The notes: generated by a model from the letters alone, not told the origin. Shown: positions 1 to 12,178, numbered from the stretch's first letter. The stretch: 64,000 nucleotides of DNA from Liolophura sinensis (GCF_032854445.1 NC_088300.1:51432984-51496983); one strand, 5' to 3'. Translations and numbers: made by a program.

Positions 1-150
1 GTCGGATTTCACCTGTAATATGGAAAGGCCGATTTTGTACAACGTAGACCTTGTGTCATAGCTTTCCAAAAATGAGATTATCACCTTTCTTAGATTAATG
101 AACGATGTGGGAATCTATGCGTCAACTCTAATATCAAATATTATCGTTAT

Positions 151-233
151 CTCCCACCTTAATGCTGGCAGCCGTCATATAGATGAAATATTCTTGAGTA
201 CAGCGTAAAATAATCAAATAAATAAATAATCGA
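151..233 (+). mobile_element. SINE family A, 3' fragment
   Basis: The 3' conserved domain of the window's commonest SINE: CTCCCACC, AATGCTGGC, a block resembling GCCGTCGTATAAGTGAAAT, then ATTCTTGAGTAC and an (AAAT)n tail. The tRNA-derived head is missing. The flanking 233-926 is AT-rich and shows no gene or repeat that I recognise. Confidence 0.75.
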
Positions 234-938
234 ATAATTATCAACGAATCAATCATTTATAGATAAAACAGTAAATAAAAAGCATACCAAAAATAGAACA
301 GGTTTAACACCCACTTCATAAGCTGTATTTAAGGTTATTGTTTACAATACAAAATCTACATTTTCAGATTTTTAGGCCTCAATTCAGAGTGAAACATAAA
401 AATTGCGACGAAATATTTATTTTACACATACAGGTTATATTTTTTTATCATTAGGGCGCCCTGTGTACTTTGATAAAAGGTCAGGTTTTCAAATGCGCCT
501 TACTTTAAGCTGCCTGGTCACTTGGTGCGGTTTTTCGCGTTGAAAGAAAATGGGACAATATTTAAGACAACGGCATAGACAGTAAAACTAGAGCTGCTGC
601 GACAGTGGGATAGTTCACACGGAACCAGTGAAATCTGGCCTGTTGTCAATTTACCTCAGTTAGGGATTTTGAAATTAGAATGAAGTTTTGGATTTTCAGG
701 CATAGTGCTTAAACAGTAGATTCTTGAAAGTCCCTTACCACCAATGCTTGCAGCAGAATCAGGTGAAACAAATCCTTAGCTGATCAACAGAAGCTCTATT
801 TATATGTTTAGACTAAAATAATTTTACAGTTCACACGTTTTTGATTTTTTAAATTCTGTAAGTCGATACGATATATATCGTGCTGTACGATTGAACACCT
901 TTATGCTCAGCGAAATGGTTCATTTTGGTTGGTATAAT

Positions 939-1140
939 TTATTTATTTATTTATTTGATTGGTGTACTCAAGAATATTTCACTTATACGACAGCGGCCAG
1001 CATTATGGTGGGAGGAAACCGGGAAGAGCCCGGTCCAAACCCACGACCATCCGCAGGTTGCCGGCAGACCTTCCCACTTACAACCGGAGAGGAAGCCAGC
1101 ATGAGTTGGACTTGAACTCACAGCGACCGCATTGGTGAGA
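939..1140 (-). mobile_element. SINE family A, 5'-truncated, with target-site duplication
   Basis: On the minus strand it holds the tRNA-like B-box half, the middle domain and an AAAT tail, but lacks the A-box half. The 12-bp duplication GGTTGGTATAAT lies at 927-938 and 1141-1152. The right copy is also the first 12 bases of the 42-bp minisatellite that follows, so the element landed in or at the edge of that array. Confidence 0.85.
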
Positions 1141-1853
1141 GGTTGGTATAATGAGAAGACGACTATATACAGCACTTCGAGTGGTTGGTATAATGGCAAA
1201 ACGACTATATACAGCACTTCGAGTGGTTGATATAATGGCAAGACGACTATATACAGCACTTCGAGTGGTTGGTATAATGGCAAGGCGACTATATACAGTA
1301 CTTCGAGTGGTTGATATAATGGCAAGACGACTATATACAGCACTTCAAGTGGTTGGTATAATGGCAAGGCGACTATATACAGTACTTCGAGTGGTTGGTA
1401 TAATGGCAAGGCGACTATATACAGCACTTCGAGTGGTTGGTATAATGGCAAGGCGACTATATACAGTACTTCGAGTGGTTGATATAATGGCAAGACGACT
1501 ATATACAGCACTTCGAGTGGTTGGTATAATGGCAAGGCGACTATATACAGTACTTCGAGTGGTTGATATAATGGCAAGACGACTATATACAGCACTTCGA
1601 GTGGTTGATATAATGGCAAAACGACTATATACAGTACTTCGAGTGGTTGGTATAATGGCAAGACGACTGTATACAGTACTTCGAGTGGTTGGTATAATGG
1701 CAAGACGACTGTATACAGTACTTCGAGTGGTTGGTATAATGGCAAGGCGACTATATACAGTACTTCGAGTGGTTGGTATAATGGCAAGGCGACTATATAC
1801 AGTACTTCGAGTGGTTGGTATAATGGCAAGATGACTGTATACAGTATTTCGAG
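1141..1853. repeat. 42-bp minisatellite, about 17 copies
   Basis: Units run GGTTGGTATAATGGC, AAGACGACTATATACAG, then CACTTCGAGT. Because 42 is divisible by three, both strands stay open through the array (227 codons on plus; the minus frame runs on into the SINE). The predicted proteins are pure 14-residue repeats without a family match, so I read this as non-coding. In the middle, units alternate between two sequence types (CAGCA with GGTTGG, CAGTA with GGTTGA), giving an 84-bp higher-order period. Confidence 0.95.
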
Positions 1854-3290
1854 ATAAATGAGAAGCTCATCACTGCATTTCTAAAAAAAAAACCGTTTTG
1901 TGTACCGTTTTGCGTACACGTGTTTCTGTAGCTCGCGATGTAAATAAGGTATGTTTGGAACACGTTGAAATTGTAGGTGCAAACAGAATGATGATGTGTA
2001 CAAGGTACATATTAGTGTTCCTGTGCAAATTTGCAACAATTAGTGTGTGCTTGTGATACTCATTTTGTGTATTTTTTTTGTACACTGTTGCACGGTACGT
2101 TCCCGCAAAGTAGGGTGGTGCTCCTATGCAAGGTTTACAGCCATACATTACTACACCCTATAACTGAGCAATTGTCAAGCACAGCGGCACTACAGCGTAT
2201 TACTGCGAAACGCCGTGCCGTTGCTGAAATCGGCTCTCAACTACATGTATAGCACTACGCGTTAACCGTACAGCCTTCAACCACACACTACACAGCACAT
2301 TACCGCACTATACAATGATCACAAACACACACCGAAGTGCCGTGCCGCTGTTTTGCCTACTTCTTACAAGGGCAGAATGTTTCTTTTCGGTTACAGATTA
2401 TAAGATACAGGAAACGTATATATGTATGCTCTGTACAGTGTTGAACAGTTGTTCCACATGACAGCCCAGACTAAGTAACCGTTCCCCATTTGAGATACAC
2501 CTGACCGAACGAGTTTAGTGACACAGAATGGTCACAGTTCCTCCACGCAAAATGTAATCCTTCCTATCAAAGAATGTATGCCAGCAAAGGGGCTATGATT
2601 CTGCGGTTTCCATCTCGGAGGCTTTCTCCAAAGACATTAAACTCAAAACTGGATAAGCCCCTTTATTCGGTTTTGAATGGCTGACCAATGGCTGTAAGCT
2701 GTACTGTATGCCGACATCAGTCTCCGCAAGCCTACCACTATTATTACGAATCGGTAACTGTAACACTGAACAGTTTTGAAATAAATAGTTGTCTGTTGCT
2801 CTCTGAAGGTTAAATCCAAGGTAGAAAAGGGTAACTTAATCTTATCTGTCAGCGAAATCGATTCATCGAATACCGGTAGTTAACGTATTATTTCTCATTG
2901 AGGAGATGTAGGTTCTTTGGTAGCCTGAGTATCAGCCCATTGCTTTAATGTATTCCTTCACGTATAATTACGGCCTGAAAGATATGAAGCTCCAGAACAC
3001 ACATGCGCGATTTCTGGAAACAGAAGGGCGTGGAAATATTTAAGTTTCCTCCGTGACAATCTTATCTCTCAACGTCATATTGTTTTGCTGTCATTTCAAA
3101 TGGCCACAGCCAGGAATATGATTGACTCGTAACTAATTAATGTCAACTGAAAATACAAACCTTTCATTTCACAAGAGTTTCATTTTCCCTCTTGTTTTTG
3201 GTCGAAAAGACAGTTTGAGAAAGATGTCACGCATACCTGTCAGTCTGCAAGTTGAAGCGGCAATCTAAAAACAAGCAACTCGTCCTTATT
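1854..3290. other. Intergenic, no gene seen
   Basis: Unique-looking sequence without a long open frame. Short open frames on both strands near 1.9-2.25 kb have no recognisable domain, signal peptide or splice context. Confidence 0.5.
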
Positions 3291-4037
3291 CTATAGTTTC
3301 AACCTGTCGCCTATATTCAGTTATCTGTAAAATCTACCAAAATTGTCTTTAGTTAAGGACTGGTCGTGTCCATATCATTGCACAGTAAATGAAGATAGAG
3401 TGCTTTTTGTAATTCATAACACCATAAGCTTGTTTTAGACACTAATAACGCATTGTTTCGGGTGACGTCATAATTATTCAAAAGCACGTGGTATGCTGGA
3501 CAATGGGCGTGGAGAATAATTTGGTCTACAATGGCTGCACCAACAAGCAGTTAGGACAAACTCCACTCAGTAACACAACCAACACTATTGTCACCGTGAA
3601 GAGAATAAATTGTTTTTTTTTTGTTTTTTTTTACTCTAAAACCACATTGCCGTCAGATCATATGCTACCAGAGATAAAATAAAATTAATTTATTAAGGCT
3701 ATGTTATACTGAAACATGTGAACAATTTCAGGAATGGTCGTGTCAGCAACAGGGTTTACAGTGAAGTTAATAGCAGCTTAGGTAACTGGTGTTTCCCACC
3801 GTCAGACCATATTAAACTCTGCCCAATATCCAGCATGCTGCTGATTTTTAAACAATTATGACGTCACTTGAGGCCGTCGAAACCGAGCTTATACAGTTTA
3901 ATATTATGTAAGAAAACGAACTTTAGGTAGAGCTCGTGTTGCTACGTGTCACTAACTAAAGGCAATTTTGGTTGCGAGTTTGACTAATTTTATAGACAGT
4001 CGAATATAGGCGACTAGCTAAAAGAAACGGGCTATAT
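3291..4037. mobile_element. Long-inverted-repeat (foldback/MITE-like) element, copy 1
   Basis: The left arm (about 3291-3510) is the reverse complement of the right arm (about 3820-4037). Shared blocks are the outer CGCCTATATTC, then CCAAAATTG and CTTTAGTTA, and near the centre GTGACGTCATAATT followed by ATGCTGGA. The arms exceed 200 bp with many substitutions. The loop includes an unpaired stretch with CAATGGCTGCACCAACAAG. No transposase frame is present, so it would be non-autonomous. The target duplication cannot be fixed; TA is possible. A related copy lies at 14422-14928. Confidence 0.7.
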
Positions 4038-4079
4038 GTATGTTACACAAAGTGATAAGGACAACGTCATTTTTAGACA

Positions 4080-4420
4080 GTCGGTGGAGCAGTTGTGTTG
4101 TATTCAGACAACGAAGTGTTGCATGGTTTACATGGTTGTTAAGAAATAGCAACACTTGCTATACATGTTTGTTAAAGCCATATTGCCTAAATATTTGTAC
4201 AGTTAAGCGCTTGTGAGACAGCTTCTAAAAAGAGCAAAGAAACAGCAATATTTTCTTTGAGACAACACAATATTGGCAAGCTAACTGTCCAGACAAGTCA
4301 ACGTTGTAAATTGCTTATTGGTTCTTAAAACAAGTCCGAACTGACTGAATACATGTTGAGACTGAGCAATATTGGCTACATAGTTGTTGAGACAGGCTAA
4401 ATAGTAGCTATAATAAAGAT
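4080..4420. repeat. Strongly degenerate tandem-like tract
   Basis: Words such as GCAATATTGGC, GTTGAGACA and CTACATAGTTG recur at irregular 40-90 bp spacing. It may be an old decayed minisatellite. Nothing else is visible between 4038 and the neuropeptide exon. Confidence 0.3.
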
Positions 4421-4949
4421 GCAATTTAATCATTGCTGTTTAGCCGTTGCAATAATGGATACATAGTAGTTAATAGCTGGTCTGGCTTCGCAACGCTGGT
4501 TATATCATCAAGTATAACATGTGATACATCATGTAAGCATCACTGAATACGAGTTTTGCCAAGTCATTCATTCGCCCTTCTGACTTTGATACGCGACACT
4601 GTAACAGTAACAATTTACTGTTTACCAAGGCCTTAAGGTCCTTCTTCATCAACATTTCCGTTGACGCACCGACTTTGGTCTCTTGTACATTCCAATGTCA
4701 AACAAACGGAAAAGACATAAGTGTCCAGTAGGAAAGTGTAGCAAAACTAAAACTTACTTTTCCAGAATTCCGTATAATTGAGTTGAGTTTACTTACTATT
4801 GATTATCGGAATTTTTTTGTCGTAAATATTCCAAAAACGTTCACAAAGTTGGATTTCCTACAGAAGCAGCCATGGCACCTTTAATATGCTGAGTTGGACG
4901 GGATAGTGATGAAAGTAATCCACGCGGAATGAAACAGTGAAATGAAACA

Positions 4950-4955
4950 TTTATT
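4950..4955 (-). terminator. Polyadenylation signal AATAAA of the neuropeptide gene
   Basis: AATAAA on the minus strand, about 53 bases after the stop codon of the exon at 5008-5375. The spacing is compact but plausible for a short 3' UTR. Confidence 0.5.
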
Positions 4956-5007
4956 AAAACAGAATTCCCCAGAAAACTGGACAAACTGTTTGTCCAAGAG
5001 GGGAATG

Positions 5008-5375
5008 TTATTTCCGTCCGTAACCAATATTCCAGCCGTTTTGTCGCTTTGGGAGAATTTCCCTTTGAACTCTATGATGAGCTTCGGTCGGTGTTTCGCC
5101 ATCTTTTTTTCCGTATGTCGCGAACCAGTCCTGTTGTCTCTTTCCGTAGCCTTGCGCCCAGGCTTGGTGACGTTTCAATGGTCCCCTCCGAGACGGTCGT
5201 CGTAACCGAAGCAGCTTTTCCTTGATTTTATTGGCTAATGAGTCTTGGTCTTCTTCTTCCTGTGGAATGCCGTATCCATGAAGACTGACCGGAAATTGAG
5301 ATATACCTTCAGCATCCACCACGGACGTGTCTACCACGGAATCTTCATCCGTCAGGTAATAGTAGCTTGGGAAGG
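5008..5375 (-). CDS. W-x3-Y-amide neuropeptide precursor, terminal exon
   Basis: Encodes the C-terminal part (about 121 residues) of a secreted neuropeptide precursor. An acceptor TACATTTCAG precedes the exon; the frame is entered in phase 1 and ends at TAA (5008-5010). After an acidic spacer and a basic stretch (LRRPSRRGPLKR) come three copies: HQAWAQGY-G-KR (5143-5169), QQDWFATY-G-KK (5110-5136) and QNGWNIGY-G-RK (5017-5043). All are eight residues with W-x3-Y, then a glycine amide donor and a dibasic site. Copies two and three begin with Gln after KR and could form pyroglutamate. This matches the family I know from molluscs and annelids as Wx3Yamide; the name is from memory. Expected route: secretory granules, convertase cleavage, C-terminal amidation. 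The signal-peptide exon was not found, so the start is unknown; the GTG at 5335-5337 is not a start. Confidence 0.85.
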
Positions 5376-8300
5376 CTGAAATGTAACGAGAAGTTCATAT
5401 GAAACATACAGTGAGAAGGCGTCCTTTTCTGAGGAAATGTAAATAACGTACACATTTCGATCTGTAAAACTGACAGAATCACTGATCAGATGAACTTATA
5501 TAAAGTTTTAGTTGGTTTATTATTTGATTGATTGATCGAACTCTTTCCAATTTGATCAGAGGCGAGTTGCCCTGTACTATAGATGCGCACACTTACGGAT
5601 GGAGAACGGGCTTTGTATAAAGACAAAAGATCGTTTAACGGTTTAACAAATTGTATGCACGTAATTGACTGAGTCATCATGGTTACTCACTGCGACTTGT
5701 TCTCAACTTAACCTTTGTTCATTGATATATATGAATTAAGTACGAATACAACGGCACCAAACTTGAAAAGTCGGTAATCGCTCGAGATCGTACGTTATCA
5801 CCTTCAAACTATTCGCCGCACATATTCTATCCCCAAAAATGAATAAAATGTGGCAAAAATTGCATATTTTATGCTACCATTCTGTTTTACTCCCTTTGCA
5901 GAGGTCATGCATTTTACACCAATCAACGGCAGGCTTAGGCCATAGCAATTGACCTAGATACGTCAAAGCTGCGTATATATGACGTCGTGCACTATTGTTG
6001 TGCGATGCAGAAATGCAGAAGTTTACTGTAGGCCTATATATATTATGACGTCATGGTGCTGAGCTCAGACTGGAACGCTTTGAAACAAATGTTTCTTTTC
6101 AACGACATAGCGTCTGGGTGTAAAAAATTTTTAAAAATGTAAAACGAAAAGCCATATCCATAAACTGTGCGAAATAAGTCACTGAAGGAAATTCCGATAA
6201 TTCACCTTCATATAAATCACGAAGCAAATCTAACAAGTAAACAATCTCAGATTCTTTTAACTGTAAACAAACTCAAATTCTTTTGATTGCAGACATAAAC
6301 AGCATGAGATGCTATTATTTGAGGAAGTAAACGTACCAGCCGATGTGTTGCGTGACACACTCGATGTTGTTTGAAAGATCATCTTTATTTAATATGCATA
6401 TTTGCACACGGCCCGCAACTCACAGCGAGGTAGAATGTGAGATTTGACGCTATAGAGATTATACCGCAAATTATCAGGAAGAAATTGGTAAGAAATGATA
6501 AAATTTAAATTTTTTGTATTTTTCCCGCATGGTCCTGCATGGTCCAAAGTAGCCTCTTAGAAAATACTAATCTTGCTGATGCTAAATGTAAAGTTTTGAA
6601 ATGGTAACACAGTTCATAATTTAATTCCTTTTCCGGTATGTGTGCATGTAAGTTACTGCTGTGTGTATATTATTGAAAGCAACAAGCCAACAAATAAACA
6701 TTTTTTCAATGCATTAAATTCTCAACCGTTAGTAGCTGGTCATATGAATGCCAGGACGTTAGAGCTTCGCGAACCGTGTTATCACATTTGTGACCAATAT
6801 GTTCTGGTACAGCCTCTTTAACATTTGTGTCTTCCATGTGATATGCGTTTGTGCGACACGACAGAGATATTTATGCCTTATAACGATAATATCCCTAAAA
6901 TGCACACGAATAACCATAGAGCAATTTATCCTTGTATCGAGGATTTATGATTAACCTTTGCCCACTTCTGTCTCGGCTGATTAAATCATCTACCGCAGGT
7001 ATTGTTACCATAAGCCTGCCTATAGCCCTAAAGTTATCGATCCAGTAATGGCTATAGAATTGTCGAGCGTTAGATTTATTATTTACACCGTATCATCTAG
7101 TCTCTGTGAGCTCGGTTACTTGGAAACTGTTTTCGGGCTCATAACAGCATGCTATTGTTTATCAAGTAAACAAGCCGCTTGTTTTATGACTTTTATGAAC
7201 TTGATTTCACATTACTATAACTGTCCAAACTGATAAGACGTAATTTTCTTAAAATCATGAACGTTTCCAAACGGCACTACAACGTTTAGTCCTTCTCAAT
7301 GCTAAAGACTATCGTATGGAGAGTAAAAGTGAAGCAGCGGCGATAGTATGATAGTTGCCAAAGGGTCACACGTAACGGGTGAAATCCGGCTTCTTTTATT
7401 ACTATTATAATTATAACTATTAATGTAAATGCTTAAAAAGTAGCACCCTGACACTGGGCAGAATTAGGTAAAATATGGAGAATTATAGCTGGACTAAGAT
7501 AACATGGTAAAAATGATCCTTTGAAGTCATGTATAAGAGCAATATATAACATATTAAATGCTGCTTGTTGAAGGTATTCATTGAAATAAGAGTGCCGAGA
7601 GCAAGACATCTAGATATCAGCTAGATTAAACTTATTTTTATCCCGTGAGCATTGTTAGATAGTGTCTTTACCTTGTTCAGATCACCTTTATCATAGGGTG
7701 ACATTTTGTCCCCAGACTAGCGTGTGGTGACATCGGTAATGCTCTAGTCTTTCTAAGAAATGCGCAACAATGAGGTATGGAATATTATAATAGGAGGTTC
7801 GCCTTTCAAAGTGGACGTCATTTCTATCAGTATGCCAGTGACATGTCGCAGAGTTTACGTGGAATAGCTGAGACTCGTATATTAAAAATACACTGTATTT
7901 GAAGATCCTTGTGTGTAAAGGCTTAACTGATCGACACACTGCCTCCCCCCGCCCCGCTACACTTTCCAGTCATATCTTGAAAAAGCATTATTATACTCCT
8001 ATTTTCTGATTTCTGGCTAACTGCAATGGAATACATACGTCACAAGCCGTGCAAAGGCATTGTGATATACATATTTATGACTACATGACTTTGCTGATTT
8101 TCAGCCAAAGATACTTAATTAAGCCCTGTAAGAAGAACCCTTGTTCCGTTGGATACATCTTCGAACAGAACGTATATACATGTAGTGTGAATAGATTTTG
8201 TATACCTGTCCCGGGATATTGGTCAAATCCCTACATACGTATTAACTGTATAGTTAAGCTATTTTTTTATACATGTAAGGTAATATTCGTACTTCAAATA

Positions 8301-9693
8301 TCCTTCCAAAAATGGACATATTTGTTTACAGAGAATTCACTGGCCACTTGAAAACATTTCTTATTTTAACATACATATATATCCATAATTTTGTCCATAA
8401 ATTTATATAAGTAATTTTTGTGTAAGTGTCTCTGTATATATATTTGTTTTTCATGTTAAGGCCACTTTCAGTTTGCCTCCATAGATGGTAGCAATGCTTT
8501 TGGTGTTGAAATTAAAATTTACATGTACAGAGCGTAAGGCCATGTTCACACAGCACTACTTTACTATAAAGTACCTATAGGATGTGTAGTATTTCATGTA
8601 GCATTCAACTAAAATGCATAAATGTTCTACCACCTTACCATTTCGTTCGTTCTACTAGTTGGTATAACAAATAGTACCATGTTAACCCAAACTAATCAAC
8701 CGGTTTCAAAGATAAGCATCTGTGTAGGATCATGTTTCTTTGCATTAGTTTTATCGGAAACTAATTATCTGCTCAAAACGACTAGAGAATACTGAGAATT
8801 GTGTGAAGGTAGAGACTTGCACTTGAACGTTCTTCTCTTCACGCGCTACCTTAGCGACCGGATCTCCTGTCCGAGCACAGTTTACTGATTTCTGGTCGGG
8901 GAGCGCAAACCCGATTTTCATCGAACCGGTAATTCGAGAGAACCCGTATTGGTTAGCAGGCCACGAGCGTGTAATCTTCACAGCCTGCTAAATTTACGCC
9001 TACAAGGAGCTTTTGTACGTTCATGGTCCAGACGAAAAGTGTATTATAGTTCGTGCATCCGGATTCAATTTGCCTGACCGTAAGCTAACGCAAGCAGGTT
9101 CCGCTGTTTGGTTTCTAGTCCGACAGTTTCACTTGTGACACTGTGTACACTCTGTGACTGGAGGCGAGACCGTCAAACGTTTCTACCTGGCCTGCCGTTT
9201 ACTCGCGTTTTTCGTTATGATTTCCGCTGAATAATAAACGAGGAGTTGTTGAGTTTACGTGTTTATACACAAGGTAGTTTTCGTGACCGCGGCGTAATTA
9301 TTTACCGTTGGACAACACTGACTACAGCCGTTCCACAAAGAAAAAAAGCAAATAGGCTTTAAAGACCCAATGTGGCCATTGAGTGTTTCCCACCATGATT
9401 GGTACTATATTGTTAAACTAACAGAAAACGGCCAACGCACATGACATTTTGCTTTCCCTTACACGTTTTCATCATCACACTGCACGCAAAACAATGGTTT
9501 CTGAACTTCATGTTTAAGACATCGTGTTTTGTATGGAAGCCGAAAACGAGTACTCAATCTGTCGACTACACTCACCAAGGCTTAGTAAGTGCACAAAGTG
9601 GTGCATGAATTCGTTTCAACATTATTCTACGTGGCTATTGATGGGACATTTCAGAAAGACTGTACAACTAAAATAAGGTTCTCAGGGACCTTT
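5376..9693 (-). other. Probable intron or upstream region of the neuropeptide gene; no exon found
   Basis: I searched the minus strand for an ATG followed by a hydrophobic stretch and a phase-1 donor, and found no convincing signal-peptide exon. The part from about 8.8 to 9.3 kb is richer in G+C and CpG than its surroundings and could be a promoter or a 5' UTR exon, but nothing proves it. Confidence 0.3.
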
Positions 9694-9978
9694 CTTGATT
9701 TGTGTGTTTGTTTGATTGGAGTTTAATGCCGCTGTCAACATTATTTCAGTCGTGTCAAGACGCTGTCTTATTGTAGCTGTCCGGACCCAATGGCGACTTG
9801 TATAGTGCTGAGTCAATGTAACACCACAAAGTTTCTGTATACTCACACCGACCTTGGCCCATTCATGCTAAGCGCCAAGATTAGCGATGGTGATTATAGT
9901 ATTATTCGATTTGGGATTGAACCCAGGAACTACCGTTTATGAGCCAGACACTTTACCCACTACTTCACCACGGCCGGG
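9694..9978 (-). mobile_element. tRNA-derived SINE (family E)
   Basis: On the minus strand it starts with CCCGGCCGTGGTGAAGTAG, has an A-box-like GTAGTGGGTAAAG and a B-box GGTTCAATCCC, and ends in a part reading ATTCAAACAAACACACAAAT in decayed form. Box spacing fits a tRNA head. The region 9979-10616 behind it shows nothing. Confidence 0.7.
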
Positions 9979-10616
9979 CGTAGATTTTACCTTGAGCATA
10001 ACCAAAATCATGAAAAGTTTTAGTTGAACTAACGACTAGTACGGTTCCTTGACATACTGATTTTATTTCTGTAGTAATAATGCCATCGGGTTCAAACACT
10101 GCGCTGGAATATGATGTTTATAATCATATTGCTAGCTTTCTTCTGAAACGAAGAGGCAACGCCCCTGAAAGCGGGCTTCGCAGCTCTGTTGGCAGGTTTT
10201 CAAATGTTGTTATGCGCAGGTTGTGGCCGACTAATTAAGATGCTAGTCTTTCAATCTCAAGGACACAAGAGGTTTGTTTAATCACTGGACAGAGAATTTC
10301 CCCCGTCCTTGGTGAAAATAAAGTGGTCAACACCCGCTAGAATGGCCCTTTGCGCAGTATAACATTCACGGAAAACCAGCTTTCCTTTCGCCAATATGGT
10401 GTTTATCTCAGATTGTGGGGACCACATTATTCTCAAATAAAAGAGTCCAATCCCGCTAAAATTATCTTAAATATAATCGTGTTTTAGGAAACAGGCCTGA
10501 AAGAAATAATGCTCGTATTGATTGTGAACTGGAAATATTATGTGTCATTTGCATATGGGCTCACAATAGCCCTCGTGTAATATACGGTTATTAAAGTGTT
10601 GTTATCACAACGACTG

Positions 10617-10815
10617 ATCGGCCTTTGGCCAGTGACATCGCAGGGTCGAATCCGGCTCCCGCTGATTTAACTGCAGCTTTAATTCAGGAGATTAATCATC
10701 TGCCTTGCGTAGGACAATCGTGTACTACGGATATGTCGTTTCCCTCCATCTATAAACCTTACCACCGTTGTATCAGTAAAGAAAAAAATACGAGGTTAAA
10801 AATCAGTGAAATGCA
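10617..10815 (+). mobile_element. SINE family C, decayed
   Basis: A B-box-like GGGTCGAATCC lies near the left end. The right end (CTCCATCTATAAACC, then ACCACCGTTGTATCAGT) resembles the 3' conserved domain of family A although the middle differs. A 102-codon open frame runs through it and is not a gene. Confidence 0.45.
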
Positions 10816-11409
10816 TGTAGATAAAAAAAAAATCCGTAAAATATTCATGTGTAGTTCAGTTCCAGCTTTGCACCAGTTTACCCTCAAGGGCATGATCCTG
10901 CGCTATACTATCAAAATCACATCATACAATTAGAGCACCGTGCCAAGTTAATGAATGTCGATGGTATTCAGGCGTTGTGGGGTATTAAGCCAATGTTATA
11001 AAAAAAAAGCTATCTAAACTGATGACATCTTGGTGCCTAAGTGCCTTGAGGCAATAGGCTACAGCATTGACCCGCGCATTACACAAGTCAACTGTAGTCT
11101 CATCCAGCTGGTGAGATTCAACTCAGTGTTATATTATGACAATGTGACTTCGTTTGTGTTAGACTTGTGCTGTTCGTCGAAGTCCAGAATAATTCAGCTA
11201 TGTGGTAAGAAGACAATGAACCCGATAAACCTGCATGGCCGCGTCCCTGCCGGTTTGAGACATTTATGTATTTGAACAAACAACACTTCACACGTTATAA
11301 TCATTCAGTGGTGCAGGAACGGCCTCCGGCCACGTGCGTATGTGTTAGTACTTCCACATCAGTCTTATTTCAAGTTGTGGAATGCATTTCATCCTCAGCA
11401 GCAGGCTCC

Positions 11410-11690
11410 AGGTTCACAGAGCTAACTGATACTTAGATCAGACTTAGTCTTAACTATTCCTGACCTTATGTTTTAGCTTAAACTCACAGGTTTAAGACAA
11501 TTCTTAATTTTAATATAAAAATCCTTGAATTAAGGTCTCAGAATCACGAAGCTATCGTAAACTTACCTCAGACTTAGGGTCAACTATTGCTACGATCCCT
11601 GGTCTTAAGTTTGAACTAAACTCCCACGAAGGTCTAAGACAGTTCTTAGTTTTCAGACAAAAGTCCTTAAATCCTGGATCCAGCCGTAAT
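11410..11690. repeat. Two-unit direct repeat of about 135 bp
   Basis: Unit 1 (TTCACAGAGCTAACTG, then CAGACTTAGTCTTAACTATT, TTTAAGACAATTCTTA) is matched in order by unit 2 (ATCACGAAGCTATCG, CAGACTTAGGGTCAACTATT, TCTAAGACAGTTCTTA). It may be an old mobile element or its duplicated ends. Confidence 0.5.
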
Positions 11691-11993
11691 TTCTTACCTT
11701 AGAAGAAACTGTCATTATGTTTTACATTTGTGCCGTGCAAATTTACAGGTCTTTAAAGTAGGTCATTTGATCCCGGTCGGCCAAAATGTCCAAATTAGAG
11801 TTTCGTTGTTATGTGGCTAATGTTAAAATTAAGGCCAGATTTGTAATCTCTTGTATATTCTGTTATGACAATTATACATCAAGCAACTTAAACAACAACT
11901 TCGTTAAAAAGATTCATATGTGGCCACAGCTGAACAGAGGTGTCAGCATTAGAACCATAGCTGAACAGATGTATGTGGTTCTTGAAAACCATA

Positions 11994-12178
11994 CTAATGC
12001 GGTCGCTGTGAGGTCAGTTAAAGCTGACTTCCTCTCCAGTCGTATATGAGAAGGTCGGCTAAAAACCTAGTGATATGGACGGTCGTGGGGTTCCCTCCGG
12101 CTCCTACCGGTTTCCTCCCACCATATGCTGGCCAATAAGTGAAAAGTGGCATAAAACAGCAGATAAATAATTAAAATA
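11994..12178 (+). mobile_element. SINE family A, decayed, lacking the A-box half
   Basis: Starts at CTAATGCGGTCGCTGTGAG and continues through CTTCCTCTCC, GGTTTCCTCCCACCA and TGCTGGCC to an AAAT tail. Several deletions mark it as old. Confidence 0.8.

Noticed and set aside
951-1829. 292-codon minus frame and overlapping 227-codon plus frame
   Set aside because: Both are by-products of a 42-bp (14-codon) minisatellite; the minus frame also reads through a SINE.
5335-5337. GTG as start of the neuropeptide protein
   Set aside because: The frame continues upstream to a good acceptor at 5376-5377, so GTG is an internal valine.
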